A stretch of DNA of 64,000 bases from Bactrocera neohumeralis (lineage: Eukaryota; Arthropoda; Insecta; Diptera; Tephritidae), in the NCBI RefSeq assembly GCF_024586455.1, contig NC_065921.1, positions 73,923,865-73,987,864 on the forward strand, read 5' to 3'. Below are positions 1 through 12,189 of the stretch, one piece after another (the first letter of the stretch is position 1; every line of letters starts with the position of its first letter). A program made the translations under genes and the position numbers. The notes beneath the pieces are model-generated. The model was not told the DNA's origin. It saw only the letters and a list, made by a program, of their open reading frames with translations, and searched no databases.

Positions 1-147
1 AATATTTTATATGTATTATCATATACATATATAGTAAATCACACATTTATTTACATATGCATATACTAAGTACCATGCCGCATTTTCAAATGTGGGGGTA
101 TAGCGGCAGATAAATAAGCATTTAGTATATAATTTCGAAATTTTTAT

Positions 148-1190
148 ACACTGAGTAGGGTATATTAAGTTTGCCACGAAGTTTGTAATATTCCGAAAGA
201 AGCAGCGGAGACCGTACACATTTTTTTCATGCATACATATGTATATAAATAAATATTATATATCAAGTGTAACACGAACTAGTCGCTTGGTTTTCGTGAT
301 ATCGATTTAAAATTTTGCACACGTCTTTTTCTCCTTAAAGAGCTGGTCATTTGGCGGAAACACTGACTTCGGATCACTCTAGGTTATCGCTCCCATACAA
401 ACTGATCTATTCTTGTATGGAAAACTTTTTTATCTGACGAGATATCTTAACGATATTTGACACAGATTATTTTGTAGAGCAACTCGACAATCTCCGAAGA
501 AATTGTTGAGAACGGACAACTATAGCATATAGCTGCCATACAAACTGATCGATCAAAAACCAGGCCTTGTATGGAAAACTTCTTTATCTGAGAAGATATC
601 TTCATGAAATTTAACACAGATTATTTTGAAAAACAACCCTACAAACTACGAAAAAATTGTTCAGATCAGACCACTAAAACATATAGCTATCACACAAGCT
701 AACCTATAAAAATCAAGCTCTTGTATGGAAAACTTTTTTATCTGAGGAGATATCTTCATGAAATTTAACACAGATCAATCCGCAGAGCAAACATATAATC
801 TACGAAGAAATTGTTGAGATCGGACTACTATAGCATATAACTGTCATACAAACTGATCGATCAAAATCAAGTTGTTGTATGGAAAACTTTTTTACCGGAG
901 GAGATATTTTCACAAACTTTTGCACAAAATAGTCCGTAGAGCAACCCTACAATCACTGAAGAAATTGTTCAGATCAGACCAGTAAAACATATAGCTGTCA
1001 TACAAACTGATTGATCAAATTCAAGAGCTTATATGGAAAACTTCTTCATTAGAGGAGATATCCTCACTAAATTTAGCATGTAATAATTTTCAAAGCAACT
1101 CTACAAATCTACGAATATATTGTTGAGATCGGACAACTATAACATATAGCTGCGATACAAACTAACCGTTCAACAACAAGTTCTTGTGCA
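148..1190. repeat. Dispersed repeat with an expanded 154-bp tandem array
   Basis: The start (about 148-410) carries words that recur at 7.5, 12.2, 19.6, 22.0, 49.2 and 59.3 kb, such as GAGATATCGA followed by AAATTTTGCACACG. From about 360 to 1190 a unit containing CTTGTATGGAAAAC, GATATCTTCA, AAATTGTTGAGATC and ATACAAACTGATCGATC repeats head to tail. The CTTGTATGG-type landmark falls at 412, 566, 720, 874, 1028 and 1183, a period of 154 bp. Units differ by scattered substitutions and no open frame crosses them, so this is a noncoding satellite-like expansion. Confidence 0.85.
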
Positions 1191-1499
1191 CCTATGACGG
1201 GTATTAAAGCTTCCTTGCCACCGAAGTTAACTTTTTTCTTATTAAACATTTTTTTCTTATTGATCTTGCTGGATACTCACACAATGATAACACTTCGCTT
1301 GTAGCTATTTAGAATGTCGCAGTGATGTATGCCTTCACACAGGGCAGCGCCTTCTTTAATATTTTTTTTTTATGTATGTGTATATATTGCACGTTAACAC
1401 TTTGTTAGCTGCGCGTCGTTAAGCACACTATAGTAGTTAAATATAGTTAAATATATGTAAATATATGTATATAAAAAACATTTATTTGCAAAACCGTTT

Positions 1500-2530
1500 G
1501 AACGCGCGCGCTTCAAAATACCGCTTTAGACACACTGCAACACCGCCGCCAGCACTGCGCTGACAGATCAGACGAACTAACGAAATCACTGACTAACGAA
1601 ATTAGTGACGAACCGTTGAGGGTATGCGCGCGCGCCTCACCGACACACCAGCGAGACAAGTTGACGCAGCGGAAATTTCAATAAAGCGCTACTTTTACTT
1701 GCTGCATGCAGGTCACAACAGGTAGTTATGCAGGTGTGTGCGTTTGCGCGTGCTATCAGACAGCTAGGTAGGCATTTGCGCTGTCGTTGAACGCTGCTTC
1801 AAAACTTCTTAACACGAAACGAAAAAATTTTCAAAACTCAAAAACGAAAACGCGAAAATTCAAAACCGTTTACGCGCAACACTCCAACGCCACGTAAATA
1901 TCGCATAGAACTGAACGATCCAACGCCGAAAATGCTAACGGAACCGCACCGAACTATTACAAACCAGCGCCGGTGGCATGTACTCGCACTAAATGACCGT
2001 CTAAGCGAACTGAACTAAACTAAAACGGAATTGAAATGATGTATCGCGCTTTGGGTCAGTCGGTCGTTGTGAATTTTGAGTGATGAGCGTGCGACATGCT
2101 CAAATAACTAGCTCAAAGCAAGGTAGCTTGTATAAATAGCAGCAAAAAACAAAAAAAAAATTGGGACCACAAGTTGTGGCGCTCAAAAACCTATCTAAAA
2201 TTTCTGGCAATGCTCGGCACTTAGCGCATGTAATTAGAAATACTGCCAAAGAGTACAATGAGCGCAAGAGCGTATGGTAAATGTGCGCACTCAAGTTCAA
2301 TTTTTCAAATTATTTGTGCTCAAAAACCTGTCGAAGACTTCCGAAAAACTGCAGAAATGTGAAAATCATTAATCAAATTCTATATGCCATGCACGCTCTC
2401 TAACGCACCAGCTGTGATAATCAGTCGGTCGCTGCACGTGAGCGCCGATAAAGCGTGGAAAAGCTCAAAGACCGTCCAATATCAAGCGTGGTGCGCATGA
2501 ACCACGCTTTGCGTCGTCGGTCAATGTGAG
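1500..2530. promoter_or_regulatory. GC-richer promoter / 5'-leader-like stretch, gene unknown
   Basis: No protein is supported here, but composition changes sharply: short CG runs near 1505 and 1625, and many AACG/CGAAAA words typical of fly 5' leaders when read on the minus strand. Initiator-like TCAGTCGGTCG occurs on the plus strand at about 2057 and again near 2422. Minus-strand CAGTTC initiator-like words lie near 1910 and 2010. It could hold transcription start sites of a gene running off the left edge, or be an unrecognised LTR. Direction and function are inference. Confidence 0.25.
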
Positions 2531-2785
2531 TGAATCGTAGTTTGAATGATAAATAAAATTATATTAAAGTTGTGCTATGCGCAATCTATTATAGAGTAAC
2601 TACTTTTTAGGTATACAATGAAAGTGTATAAGTACTCAAAGAACTCAGAATCATCAATTCATTATTGTTTTTGATCGGCTGTAAGCTCACGCCGCATTCA
2701 GAAAGCATATGAATATACAGGCTTCCTTGATATCTTTAGAATGTAAGCTATCTTTGAAGACCAAAGCTTAATCAGTTTCCATACA

Positions 2786-3470
2786 TACTAGTCGTCTTCT
2801 TCTTCTGTATTGGCGTAGACACCTAGCCGAGTATACAACAGCACGCCAGTCGTTCTTCCGTTTCGCAATTTTTCGCCAACACGAGATACCAAGTGAAGCC
2901 AGGTCCTTCTCCACCTGACGGAATGGAGGCCATCCTCCTCCTCTGATTCCTCCGGTGCGTACTGTATCGAATACTCTCTGAACTCGATGTTGTTATCCAT
3001 TCGGCCTACATGACCAAGCCGCTGTCTCTTAATTCGTTTAACTATGTCAATACCGTTATATCTCGTACAGCCCATCGTTCCATCGACTGCGGTATTCGCC
3101 GTTGCCAATGCGCAAAGGACCCCAAATCTTCCGCAGAACCTTTCTCATAAAGCCCACTCATCAGATGTTGTCTGTCCTGTCATATAGCAGGACAGGAATA
3201 ATGAGTGACTTATGGAGTTTTGCTTTTGTTCGTCGAGATAAGACTTTACCTCTCAATTGCCTACTCAGTCTGCGATGGATTTTGAGGCTGAAGTTGTTGA
3301 TGGTGTTAAAACTAGTTCCAAGATAGACGAAATTATCTCTACGAATTCGAAGTTATGACTATTAACATTGATGTGGGAGCCAAGTTGCGAGTGCAACGAC
3401 ACTTTGATGGAGGATAGAGTCATGTGCAGCACTTGGAAATGGCCAGAAACGATTTTTTTACAAAGGGCTC
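2786..3470 (-). mobile_element. RTE-like non-LTR retrotransposon, 3' fragment
   Basis: Read on the minus strand, 2788-3108 encodes the end of a reverse transcriptase with the motif KRQRLGHVGRMD typical of RTE-like elements in insects. Adjoining frames up to about 3400 give further broken pieces of the same protein. The element's 3' end lies near 2790-2823 and contains TATTGGCGTAGACACC, a word that recurs at 22.6 and 33.1 kb. Frame changes show it is dead. Clade assignment rests on motif recognition only. Confidence 0.65.
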
Positions 3471-5378
3471 AAGCAGCTCACGACTTCCGACCTTAGACCA
3501 AGTATCCTCTGGATAACCAAAAAACATCCGTCAGAAGGAAACATGCTTCAGAGTTCTGCGCTGGGTTTGGGACCAGCCATTTAAACACCCCCAATTAAAA
3601 GAAGAAAACAGACTCCAATGAGAGACCCCCTTTTTGAATTGCCACAGAAGAGCCGATTAATTCTTGCCAAATGGGTTCCCTATACTGTATCGGATCAAGA
3701 TTAAGTTCCAACTTGACCCGGATTGATTCATTTAAACTGCGCGAGCAAACCGAGTCGATAAAATGATGTTTTTTGACGAGATTGGAGTTTATGTTATGAC
3801 GCCGAAACTTCTTAAAAAAGTCGTTATGTTGACATCTCAAAATCTCCCGAAATTGATAAAACCATAATGTCGCTGAAGTCGCTAAAGGCGGTCCCAACTC
3901 AGGCTTTTAGCAATTGCATGGAAAATTGTATTATGCCTAGACATGCTTATATTGGCTCAGGGGTTTATTTATCAAACGCATCATTAAAGATGAGTTTATG
4001 AAAATGACGTGAAAATGTACTTTTTGTCAATCCAGCGAATGGGGCTCCAAAAAATGAACCGAAGGTTAAAAAAATCATAATTCGCTGAAGTCAGAAAAAG
4101 GCTTTTAAGTGTATGAAAAATATTTAGCGTTTTATGTATTGGCTTCCATTTTGAAGCTATAATAAATTTGTATAAAAATGTATTTTTTGTTAAATCGACT
4201 TTGCGTGAGAAAAAAAACTTCTCTTAGACTAGAAAAAACTTCTTTTAGATTAGAAAATATTCACGGGAAAAAGTATGTAAAAAATTGAAAAATATCTCAA
4301 CTTTTTCAGACTCCATTTTCACCATTCCCGCATAAGCAATCGCCCAAGTACTTGCAAGTACGCAAAATACCGCTATCCCACGCAAAACTGTCACGTGTCA
4401 TCGTGAAGTTACTCATCTAGACAGCTCCTTAGTGAGCTGTTAAATTGTTTAACACTCACTAAGAACGCATTTCCCGTCTAAAGCGGAGAACAAAGAAACA
4501 TCCAGTAAACACCTAAGAATGACAAAAGCAAATATTGCAATAAAGAACTCAGCCGGCAATAAAGCTAGACCTTCGCATTGTTTTTTCTTTTTTTTTTTGC
4601 GTATTATTCACATAATAAGATCGTAAACAATATCATCGGAATTGGCTTTGCCGAGAACTGAGTAAGGCGATACAGCATAAGGCAGCTCATTATCGTGCGC
4701 CGATCCCTTTCGCCTTTTGCGGTCGTTGGTTAATCATCAGCGCTTGCAGCGCCGATCGTGGATTGGACTTATTGGGTGCATTGGGCTTTGACTTTCTTGA
4801 GGCACGTTTTATTGCTTGTGCTCGCGTCTTGTTATTGGTGTGCATTCGCACTCATAATGATTTGATTAATCACCGCGCATGCTAATGAGTATGTGTAAAT
4901 ATGCATTGCTTTCATATTGTGTAAAATAATATAATAATATTTAACAATGCGAAACAATGGGTGCATGAAAACGATTTTATTCTTGGAATATACGCGCATT
5001 TCTAAGTAGACAAGTGGAGCGTAAGAAACATACTATGCGCATACTTACTTTTCACTGTGCTCGTTGCGGTTTCCATTCATCTGCTTACAAACATAGTAAG
5101 AGTCTTACATGTACGTACATATTTATAGTGATTCATGATAACCGTAAGTGGAAATTTTCAAATTTCTAACTTTTTCTTCTCAATTCCTCAATTCGATCAT
5201 TTAAAAAGAGTTGCTATGGTGTCTCAATAGCAACAAAATAAGAAAAATTAATATGGCTTCATATACATACATATGTATGTAACTTTATGAAAGGTATAAC
5301 TATAGTAAATAATCAAATAATCACGTTCTACGAGAAGAAAATATTAACCGATCAGGGTGTGTCACATATTGTACATTA
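3471..5378. other. Gene-poor AT-rich spacer
   Basis: No convincing gene. The 100-codon minus frame at 3595-3897 has no recognisable domain. Short words such as AATTCGCTGAAGTC near 4080 and GTCGCTGAAG near 3870 hint at old diverged repeats. A TACATACATATGTATGT microsatellite lies at about 5263-5280. Confidence 0.5.
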
Positions 5379-6251
5379 GGGTGATTCAAAAAAAAACTTT
5401 TTTTTTTTCAATTGGTTTTCGCAAAAATAGGGATGAAAGCCTCTATATCTAAGTTTTTAATTTCGGGAAGGTCCTCCGCCTAACGGTTTTCTATTTTTTG
5501 CCATTTCATAGGTCGTCTTAATCGTCAACCTTGAAAAAATATTTTGTTAATTAGGTTTTGTAGGAAATTGAATGCTCTAAAATATGGTCTATTATGATTT
5601 TTTCGTAAACCCAACCGTTTAAAAGATATTAACGGTTGAAATTTGACTATTTTTGGAAAAATGTTTTACTTCTTATTAATTTTATAACTCAATGAAAAAA
5701 AATTATTATGAATGATGAAACACATAGTTTTGTAGGAAATTTACTGCTCTATAAAAATGCCGATATTTGATGCACTATTCGAGATATTTTATATCTGCTT
5801 TCACGTTTCAAAAAAAAATTTTTTTTTTTTTCAATTGGTACTCGCAAAAATAGGTTCCTAGACACCTCTAAGAAAGCCTCTCAAAAAATCTATTCATAAT
5901 AATTTTTTTTCATTGAGTTATAAAATTCATAAGAAATGAAAAATTTTCCCAAAAATCGTCCAATTTCAACCGTTAATATCTTTTAACCGGTTGGGTTTAC
6001 GAAAAAATCATAAGAGACCATATTTTAGAGCATTCAATTTCCTACAAAACCTAATTAACAAAATATTTTTTCAAGTAGTTGGAAGCGAGATATAAATTTT
6101 TTTATCTGATAATAAGAAAAAATAGAAAACCGTTAGGCGGAGGACCTTCCCGTTACAATTAAAAACTCATATTTGGAGAGGCTTTAGAGGTGTCTAGGAA
6201 CCTATTTTTCTTACTAATTGAAAAAAAAAATAATTTTTTTTTGAATCACCC
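5379..6251. mobile_element. Long-inverted-repeat (foldback/MITE-like) element
   Basis: Begins GGGTGATTCAAAAAAA and ends with the reverse complement. The left arm (about 5379-5713) and right arm (about 5892-6251) are imperfect inverted copies; shared words include GGAAGGTCCTCCGCCTAACG, TTTGTTAATTAGGTTTTGTA and AAAGATATTAACGGTTGAAA. The middle repeats part of the arm start (near 5810-5875). It is flanked by TA, compatible with a Tc1/mariner-type target duplication; the wider flank TGTACA (5370-5375 and 6255-6260) is a 6-bp alternative if the ends are TTAGGG...CCCTAA. No transposase is encoded. Confidence 0.8.
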
Positions 6252-6398
6252 TAATGTACATATTTATAATCTGAAAAAAATACTGGGTTTTCCAATAGAG
6301 ATGATATGATTTCTCAGCCTCGAAATCCAAAATGTGCCAGTTCGGACTGAGTAAGAAATTGAGAAGTAAAGTCCTATCACGGTGTAGAGGCATGAACG

Positions 6399-6644
6399 AT
6401 GACACATAGCCGACTTTACGATATTTATAATCCTTTTGCATTAGAAACGGCGAATTCCGCAGTCACTGGAACGATGAGCTGTATGGTTCAGAGAATTAAG
6501 AGACAGTGGCTATGCTGGCTAGGTCATTTCGTCCGAATGGATGAAAACACTCCAATTCTGAACGAGTTCGACGCAGTACCACCGGTGGAAGCAGAGGAAA
6601 AGGAAGAGCTCCACTTTGTTGGATGTTACATTTTCTTTACATAA
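6399..6644 (+). mobile_element. RTE-like retrotransposon fragment, C-terminal end of RT
   Basis: An 81-codon frame contains VQRIKRQWLCWLGHFVRMD followed by ENTPILNEFDAVPP, the same domain end as the fragment at 2.8-3.1 kb but on the opposite strand. Only this tail survives. It directly abuts mariner remains starting around 6660. Confidence 0.6.
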
Positions 6645-6659
6645 TGTTCAAGTGTCAAT

Positions 6660-7260
6660 TAGACAAAGAATCGCTCGATGTAATAAAAATATTGTTGCCG
6701 TTTAGGTAAGTTATGCTGAAGACCGCAATTCGGGACTGTCTCAAACCACAAACTGGCGGATTTTAAGAAAGGATTTCGGCTTGCATGCTTATAAAATTAT
6801 ACTTACCCAAGAACTGAAGCCATTGAACCACCTTAAACGTCGAGAAATTGTTGATTTATATAGTATACTAGATCGATGATACCCAACTTTTTATGATCGC
6901 AATTGGAAGAAGTTAATCGTGACAACATTTCGTTCCAAAAAGACGAAACAGCACGTGCAACAACCAAATTATTTCGGAAAAAGTTTGGAGATTCGTTTAT
7001 TTCAAGAAGTTATAACATTAAATGGCCTGCAAGAAGCTGTGATTTAACACCATCAGACTACCTATTGTGGGGCTATTTGAAGTCATTGGACTTAAGCAAT
7101 AAACCAGGCTCTCGTCAATATTAAATCAGACTCTCTTCAAGCTTTAGAAGTCAAGACATACGACTTGGTTTAGTGAAAAAATCATCGACAGTTGGGTTCA
7201 TCCAAATCATTCCTGTCATGGAGGCCATTGGAATGATGTTATATGAAACTAAAATTATTC
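6660..7260 (+). mobile_element. Decayed mariner/Tc1-like transposase remnant (GGGTGATCC family)
   Basis: Broken frames give the helix-turn-helix stretch WRILRKDFGLHAYKI then LTQELKPLNHLKRRE (about 6755-6850). After a gap, 6903-7124 gives a catalytic-domain tail with WPARSCDLTPSDYLLWGYLK. The middle of the enzyme with its first catalytic residues is deleted and terminal repeats are not visible. Related copies lie at 12.6, 13.5, 23.3 and 34.9 kb. Confidence 0.7.
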
Positions 7261-7499
7261 GAGCCTCCAAATATTATGTGGACCGCAGTTCAAATTGCAA
7301 AATTTTTATCGAAAACATCGGTTAATATGTGAGGTATATAATTGAGATTCGGAAAAGTTGGGAGAGTGTGTACTTCCTTACTTGTTTTAGATATGTAGTT
7401 TTCAAGTGGAACTTAACTGTATAAGATTTAATGATATGCTCAAGAATTTAGCTCTATTAGAAACATAATGGTTTGTCAAATGATTTCGGGAAAATGACT

Positions 7500-7860
7500 A
7501 CCACGGCTGGCTCGAATAAATTCTAGCCCAGAAGACTAAATGATCAGCGTGACGAGCTGAGTCTATTTAGCAGTCTGTCTGTATATAGATAAGTTGGTCC
7601 CTCAGTTTGTGAGATATCGATCTGAAACACATCCATCAAGAAGTTTTTCATTTGTCGAAACGACCGTTATCGAACCACAATGGGATATCGCGGTCATCAA
7701 ACTGGTCGATTAAACTCATGTTCTTGTATGGAAAACCATGTTACTTGACTTCACTCAATTTGACATGGAGTTTTGTCCAAGACAGCTGTAGACTCTCCAA
7801 ACAAATTAATCACTTTTTTCAAGAGTGCATCTACTGGGATAAAGCCTAGGGATCGCTAGG
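7500..7860 (+). repeat. Dispersed repeat, same family as the 154-bp array
   Basis: Contains GATCAGCGTGACGAGCTGAG, TCTGTCTGTATATAGATA, GAGATATCGATCTGAAA and TTCTTGTATGGAAAACCATG in the same order as other copies in this window. The 65-codon frame at 7652-7849 runs inside the repeat and is not a gene. Confidence 0.75.
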
Positions 7861-8112
7861 GTTGTAAGCGTTAGATCTTAAAATTTCAGCATACTAAGTA
7901 AGTACTGCTTCCATGAAAGCTTAAATTATATAAGTAGAAAAAAATTCCTTCAAAAAAGACATAAAAATTTGACAAAGCCAATCTATTTTCCGTTGGTTTT
8001 ATGAAAATGTGTACATAAATCCTATATTAAGGCGCTTTATTGTTGACAAAATTAAAAAAAGAATAGTTAAATTACAACAAAGTTTGAAAATCGTGGCATA
8101 TGAAAATTTGTA

Positions 8113-8714
8113 CGAGGTGTGTTCACAAAATAACCGGAATTTCAAAATTTCGCAAGGTTGAAGAGTCCGCATGTCTTGAAGTACGATAAAATTTTCGATT
8201 TTCAATGAAATTGTGGATCAAGTGTATCACGAATTCTTGCCTCAATGTCAAACGATCAATTAGGAGGACTACCTATAAGTTCTACGCTGTTCGTGTGAAT
8301 CCAAAAGAAAAGCCGGTATTTGTAGAAAAACAATTCATGGCTTTTGCAGCACGATAAAACACCTGTTCACACTTCGTTGCTGGTTCGTGAGTTCTCGACC
8401 AAAAACAATACGGTAACGAAACCCCAGGCTACATATTCGCCAGACATGACTACGTGTGACTTTTCACTATTTTCAAAAATAAAGAAAACCTTTAAAGGTC
8501 ACGACGCTCTTAACAAGCATAGATGACATTAAAAGCGCTTCGCTGAAAGATCTTAAGGCTGTCCCAAGAATCGAGTGCTTCGACTATTATAAGAAGCGCT
8601 GTCATAACTGCATGTTATCGAATGGGGTCTATTTGGAAGTCGACAACATAAACGTATACAAATAATATTTTTCTCAAACAACAAGAATTCCCGTTATTTT
8701 TTGAACACACCTCG
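8113..8714 (+). mobile_element. Internally deleted mariner (CGAGGTGTGTTC family)
   Basis: Inverted ends CGAGGTGTGTTCACAAAATA and its complement at 8696-8714; a TA lies directly before the left end and two bases beyond the right end. The inside gives a mariner catalytic tail: a histidine-rich HDKTPVHTS stretch, then YSPDMTTCDFSLFSKIKKT, in 8344-8526. The usual order of the preceding catalytic segment (HEFLPQCQTIN) is seen at 8228-8270 in another frame. At about 600 bp it has lost the N-terminal half; it is non-autonomous. Confidence 0.8.
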
Positions 8715-9560
8715 CATATGTCTTTTAATCATCATTTAATCAGCTGAAAATTTGCGCAAATCTGAAAAACGTTCAATTCGTACTGTCTTGAACTTTGATG
8801 CGCACTTGACAGAATAACAAAGTAGATAAAGAATGAAGCATAACAGCACAACAGCACAGCTGCTCGGCAAAGATAATACACAAATCAAAATTAGCATCGT
8901 CGAGAGCGACAAAAATAAACGAAATATAATTGAATGAGCCCGAGATCGTCAATCTGCTGAATGAAGCCGCAGGCATGCCTACTAATATGTACATACATAC
9001 ATGTACGTACTATCTCATTCAGTTGCACATTAATAAATGTAAAAATGTACATATGTTTATGCACACAAATAAAGCTATTTACTGTTTTAAATTGAATTAT
9101 ATGTTAATTTCGTAAAATAAATGTACGGACATACTTAATACTCTTGCACGTAGCTTATGAAGGCTGTGCGCTCGTGCGCTAGTAAATTCAGCTCATTAAA
9201 AAAATCTCGTACACATGCTTGGTACACGTTTTTGTGAAAAATTCCTAGGTAAACAGTAAATACGTAAGATTTTCGAGCAGTGGCAACTTTTTAGTAACAA
9301 CTTGTAGGCATATTGTTTAGTTTTTAGGTTAAAAAGGTTGTTTCGTAGAAAAAAATATGTCGGGACCTTTTTAAGATCCTGATAAAATCAGAGAGTTTCT
9401 GTGGAACATCAGGATTCTTTCGAGATCCAGACACAATGAAATAGTTTCTATGATTTCTCGTGGTTTTTCTGATTTCTCCACAAAAACAGAGAGTTTCTAT
9501 TTAACATTTGATATTTAAAAAAATAAAAGGCCTATAATATTCCTTAAAGCAACTATATGT
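8715..9560. other. Spacer without recognised gene
   Basis: Short frames on both strands only. TACATACATACATGTACGTAC-type microsatellite sequence lies near 8990-9010. No domain, splice-site series or RNA gene recognised. Confidence 0.5.
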
Positions 9561-9569
9561 ATAATTAAA

Positions 9570-10100
9570 TCTGAAAATGTAATGCTAGTGGTGCTTTTGC
9601 TAGGAAGACGAAGAACCTTCTGGACACCCAAATAAGTTTGAAGATGAGGAACTGAAAGCAATACTCAATGAATATTGTGCCAAATACACGAAGAGCTGTC
9701 ATGATCTTTGGAATATACCCGAATATCCATGGGGCTTTTGGTGGTATCAAAAGAGCGTGCTCTTTTATGAGTTTCTAAAGCAAGGTGAAACCATTAATGG
9801 ACAACGCTACTGATAACAACTCATCTAATTGAAGCTAGCGATTGCCCAAAAACGCTAGGAATTTGCGACTATTCACAGAACAATGATTTTCCATCATAAC
9901 AACGCTCGACCTTATGTTGCAAGACCGCTTAAAAAGATGTTTTGTCTCAGCCGTCTTATAGCCCAGACCTTTTCCTATCCATTGTTTCGGTCGATGCAGA
10001 TTGCCCGCACTGGAATACGGTTCAAATCAGAACAGGGTCCCAAACATTGGCTTTATTTCATCTTAGGCTACAAATCGGCGCAATTCTTTGGGATTGTTTG
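9570..10100 (+). mobile_element. Decayed mariner transposase remnant (Mos1-like wording)
   Basis: In shifting frames the plus strand reads QGETINGQRY (about 9781-9810), IFHHNNARPYVARPLKK (9886-9936), SQPSYSPD (about 9942-9970) and an LFRSMQ block, the order of the second half of a mauritiana-type mariner transposase. At least three frame changes separate them. No terminal repeats seen. It abuts an oppositely oriented mariner from about 10140. Confidence 0.65.
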
Positions 10101-10139
10101 GATGTTACAAACATTCAACATAGTTCCCTTCAAGAATGA

Positions 10140-11175
10140 TAATTTACAGCGACCCATTTTTGTAGTACGTTTTGACCTTCGCTTAAAAATAGCGCCAGTT
10201 ACGGCGATCAGCTCTTCATGCGACGAAAATTACTTAACAGCGAGCATTCTTTTGATATCTGAGAGCAGGGAATAGCCGCTGGCGGCCAGTTCGAAGTCAA
10301 ATTCATGGATTTTTGCCATCGTTCTCACTGACTTGTGTCACGGTGCATTATCTTGGTGAAAAAGGACTTTTTTTTGAAATGGTCCAGTAATGCTATCTAA
10401 TAGTCGCTGGTGATCGTCTCTCCTTTTTCAAGGTAGTCAAAAATAATTATTCAATGCGCATTCCAAAATACAGACGGCATTATCTTGCCTGCCGACTCTT
10501 GCGTTTTTCCACGCTTTGGCGCGTATTCAATGTGTGCAGTCCACTCGAATGACTGTCGAATGGACTTCAGAGTAAAATGATGGAGCCACGTTTCATCCAC
10601 TAACGAATATCGATGCAAAAACTCGGGTTTATCACGTTTGAACTTCTCCAAACACTGCTCCGAATCATCAACTTGTCGTTGTTTTTGGTCAAAAGTGAGT
10701 TCGCTTTCCATAGAACCTCCGGATACCCAAATATTTATGAATGGTTTGATGTACACGTTCAGTTAATACCTTTAGAGTGCCTGCTGTGTCAAACAACTTC
10801 ACTTTACGGCCATCCAAAATTATTTTGTGGACTTTTTTTTGATGTTTTCGTGGATAACAATCTACTTGTATTTTAGGCGTTCATTGCTTTCACCGTCCTC
10901 GTTGCTTATTACACCATGTCTAAACTTGGCATACCAATCCTTAATGGTTGATTTTCATGGGGCAGTGTCCGGAAATTTGCCCTTTCCTTTCCTTTTAAAC
11001 ATTTTTTTCCAATAACAAAAGTTGCCTCACTCAAAATGTTGTAATTCACAAACTAATGATCCGACAGTTGTCATATTTATACTCGCTCTTTTTGGAGGTT
11101 AAGACTAAAGATCTTATGGTATAAATTCTAGTAGCGCCCTCTATGTGTTAGGCCAGGGACTTTTCAATTGACCTG
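10140..11175 (-). mobile_element. Decayed mariner, CAGGTCAATTGA family
   Basis: Minus frame 10451-10756 reads LTFDQKQRQVDDSEQCLEKF then LVDETWLHHFTLKSIRQSFE, spanning the linker and first catalytic DE of a mariner transposase. Further downstream on that strand come KGETI, HEFDFELA and LLSDIKRML pieces. The 5' end near 11155-11175 (CAGGTCAATTGAAAAGTC) matches the left end of the copy at 22144. Stops and frameshifts make it inactive; the 3' terminal repeat was not found. Confidence 0.75.
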
Positions 11176-11189
11176 TTACTTAATATCCA

Positions 11190-12180
11190 AGACTCTTTCC
11201 ATAACAATGGCGATCTAGCAAATTAAAGATTTTTCACAAAAAAGATGCCGCTGCAAAGATTTGTTGAGAGACATTTTTGATTAAATATGTTTATTAAACC
11301 AACCATGGAACTCTACTCTCCTAGTTATTATACAAAAAAAGGCAGAGCACATAGCAACAAATATAATATTTATCAGATCTTGGGTTTTCTCCGCCACTGA
11401 AAATTATTTAAAACTCACATCCATCTTTCGACTACGAGTTTAATGCACTTTGACATATAACTAGAAGTGTTCGGCTTGAAGCCACATAAAAACATAAATA
11501 TTTATGTTAAATATGAGCATCTAAGCGTTGTGTGAAAGTAAGTAAGCTTGAAAAGGTCATTAGTAAGTGAATGTTAAGTAATAAAGTAGATAATCTTAAC
11601 TAAAGAACTGAAGCATAGACACACATAAGAAAACGTTCAGTTAAATGACCGACAAAGTAGCTATGAAAATAAAATCAAATGTAGTTAGCGCTTAAAATAA
11701 GGCAGCTGCTAAGACATCTTCTTACTTAACACAGTAACTATTAAGCTTAATTACATAAAGTCGTTGTGCTGAACTTCAATGGAGTTGCGTTAGCGATAGT
11801 CTAAGCTTGTTTAATATTAAAGTGCAAACGACGAAAGTCTGTATGTATTAGTATTTGCTGTATCGAGCTTCATTGAGTTGTTGTCGTCTCGCTGTCACTG
11901 CAACTGTTCGTTCCAACGCCTACTAAGGCGACTCTATTAAATTAGCACCTCGCAAGTGGGCTGCTGGACCGTATTCTAAGCAGTGCAGCAAAAAATGAAG
12001 TCGCACTTAAGCGTATTTTTATGAGTATATGGTATAACGGTCAGTGAGAAATGCAGTGGACTACTATTCTATGGGGATTTTGTTTACTTCTCAGCTTGCA
12101 TGAGCATCGGAGAAAAGAAGATGGACTGAAAGAAATCCATTATATTTTTTTGTTGTTTACACAATAACACATTTAAACAA
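11190..12180. other. Spacer without recognised gene
   Basis: AT-rich, with no open frame of note on either strand and no recognisable repeat boundary. Confidence 0.5.
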
Positions 12181-12189
12181 AAAAAAAAA

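Noticed and set aside
360..1190. Regularly spaced repeats considered as a CRISPR-like array
   Set aside because: Units are contiguous 154-bp tandem copies with no unique spacers, in a eukaryotic genome.
3595..3897. 100-codon minus-strand frame
   Set aside because: No domain, surrounded by diverged repeat words and RTE debris; not supported as a gene.
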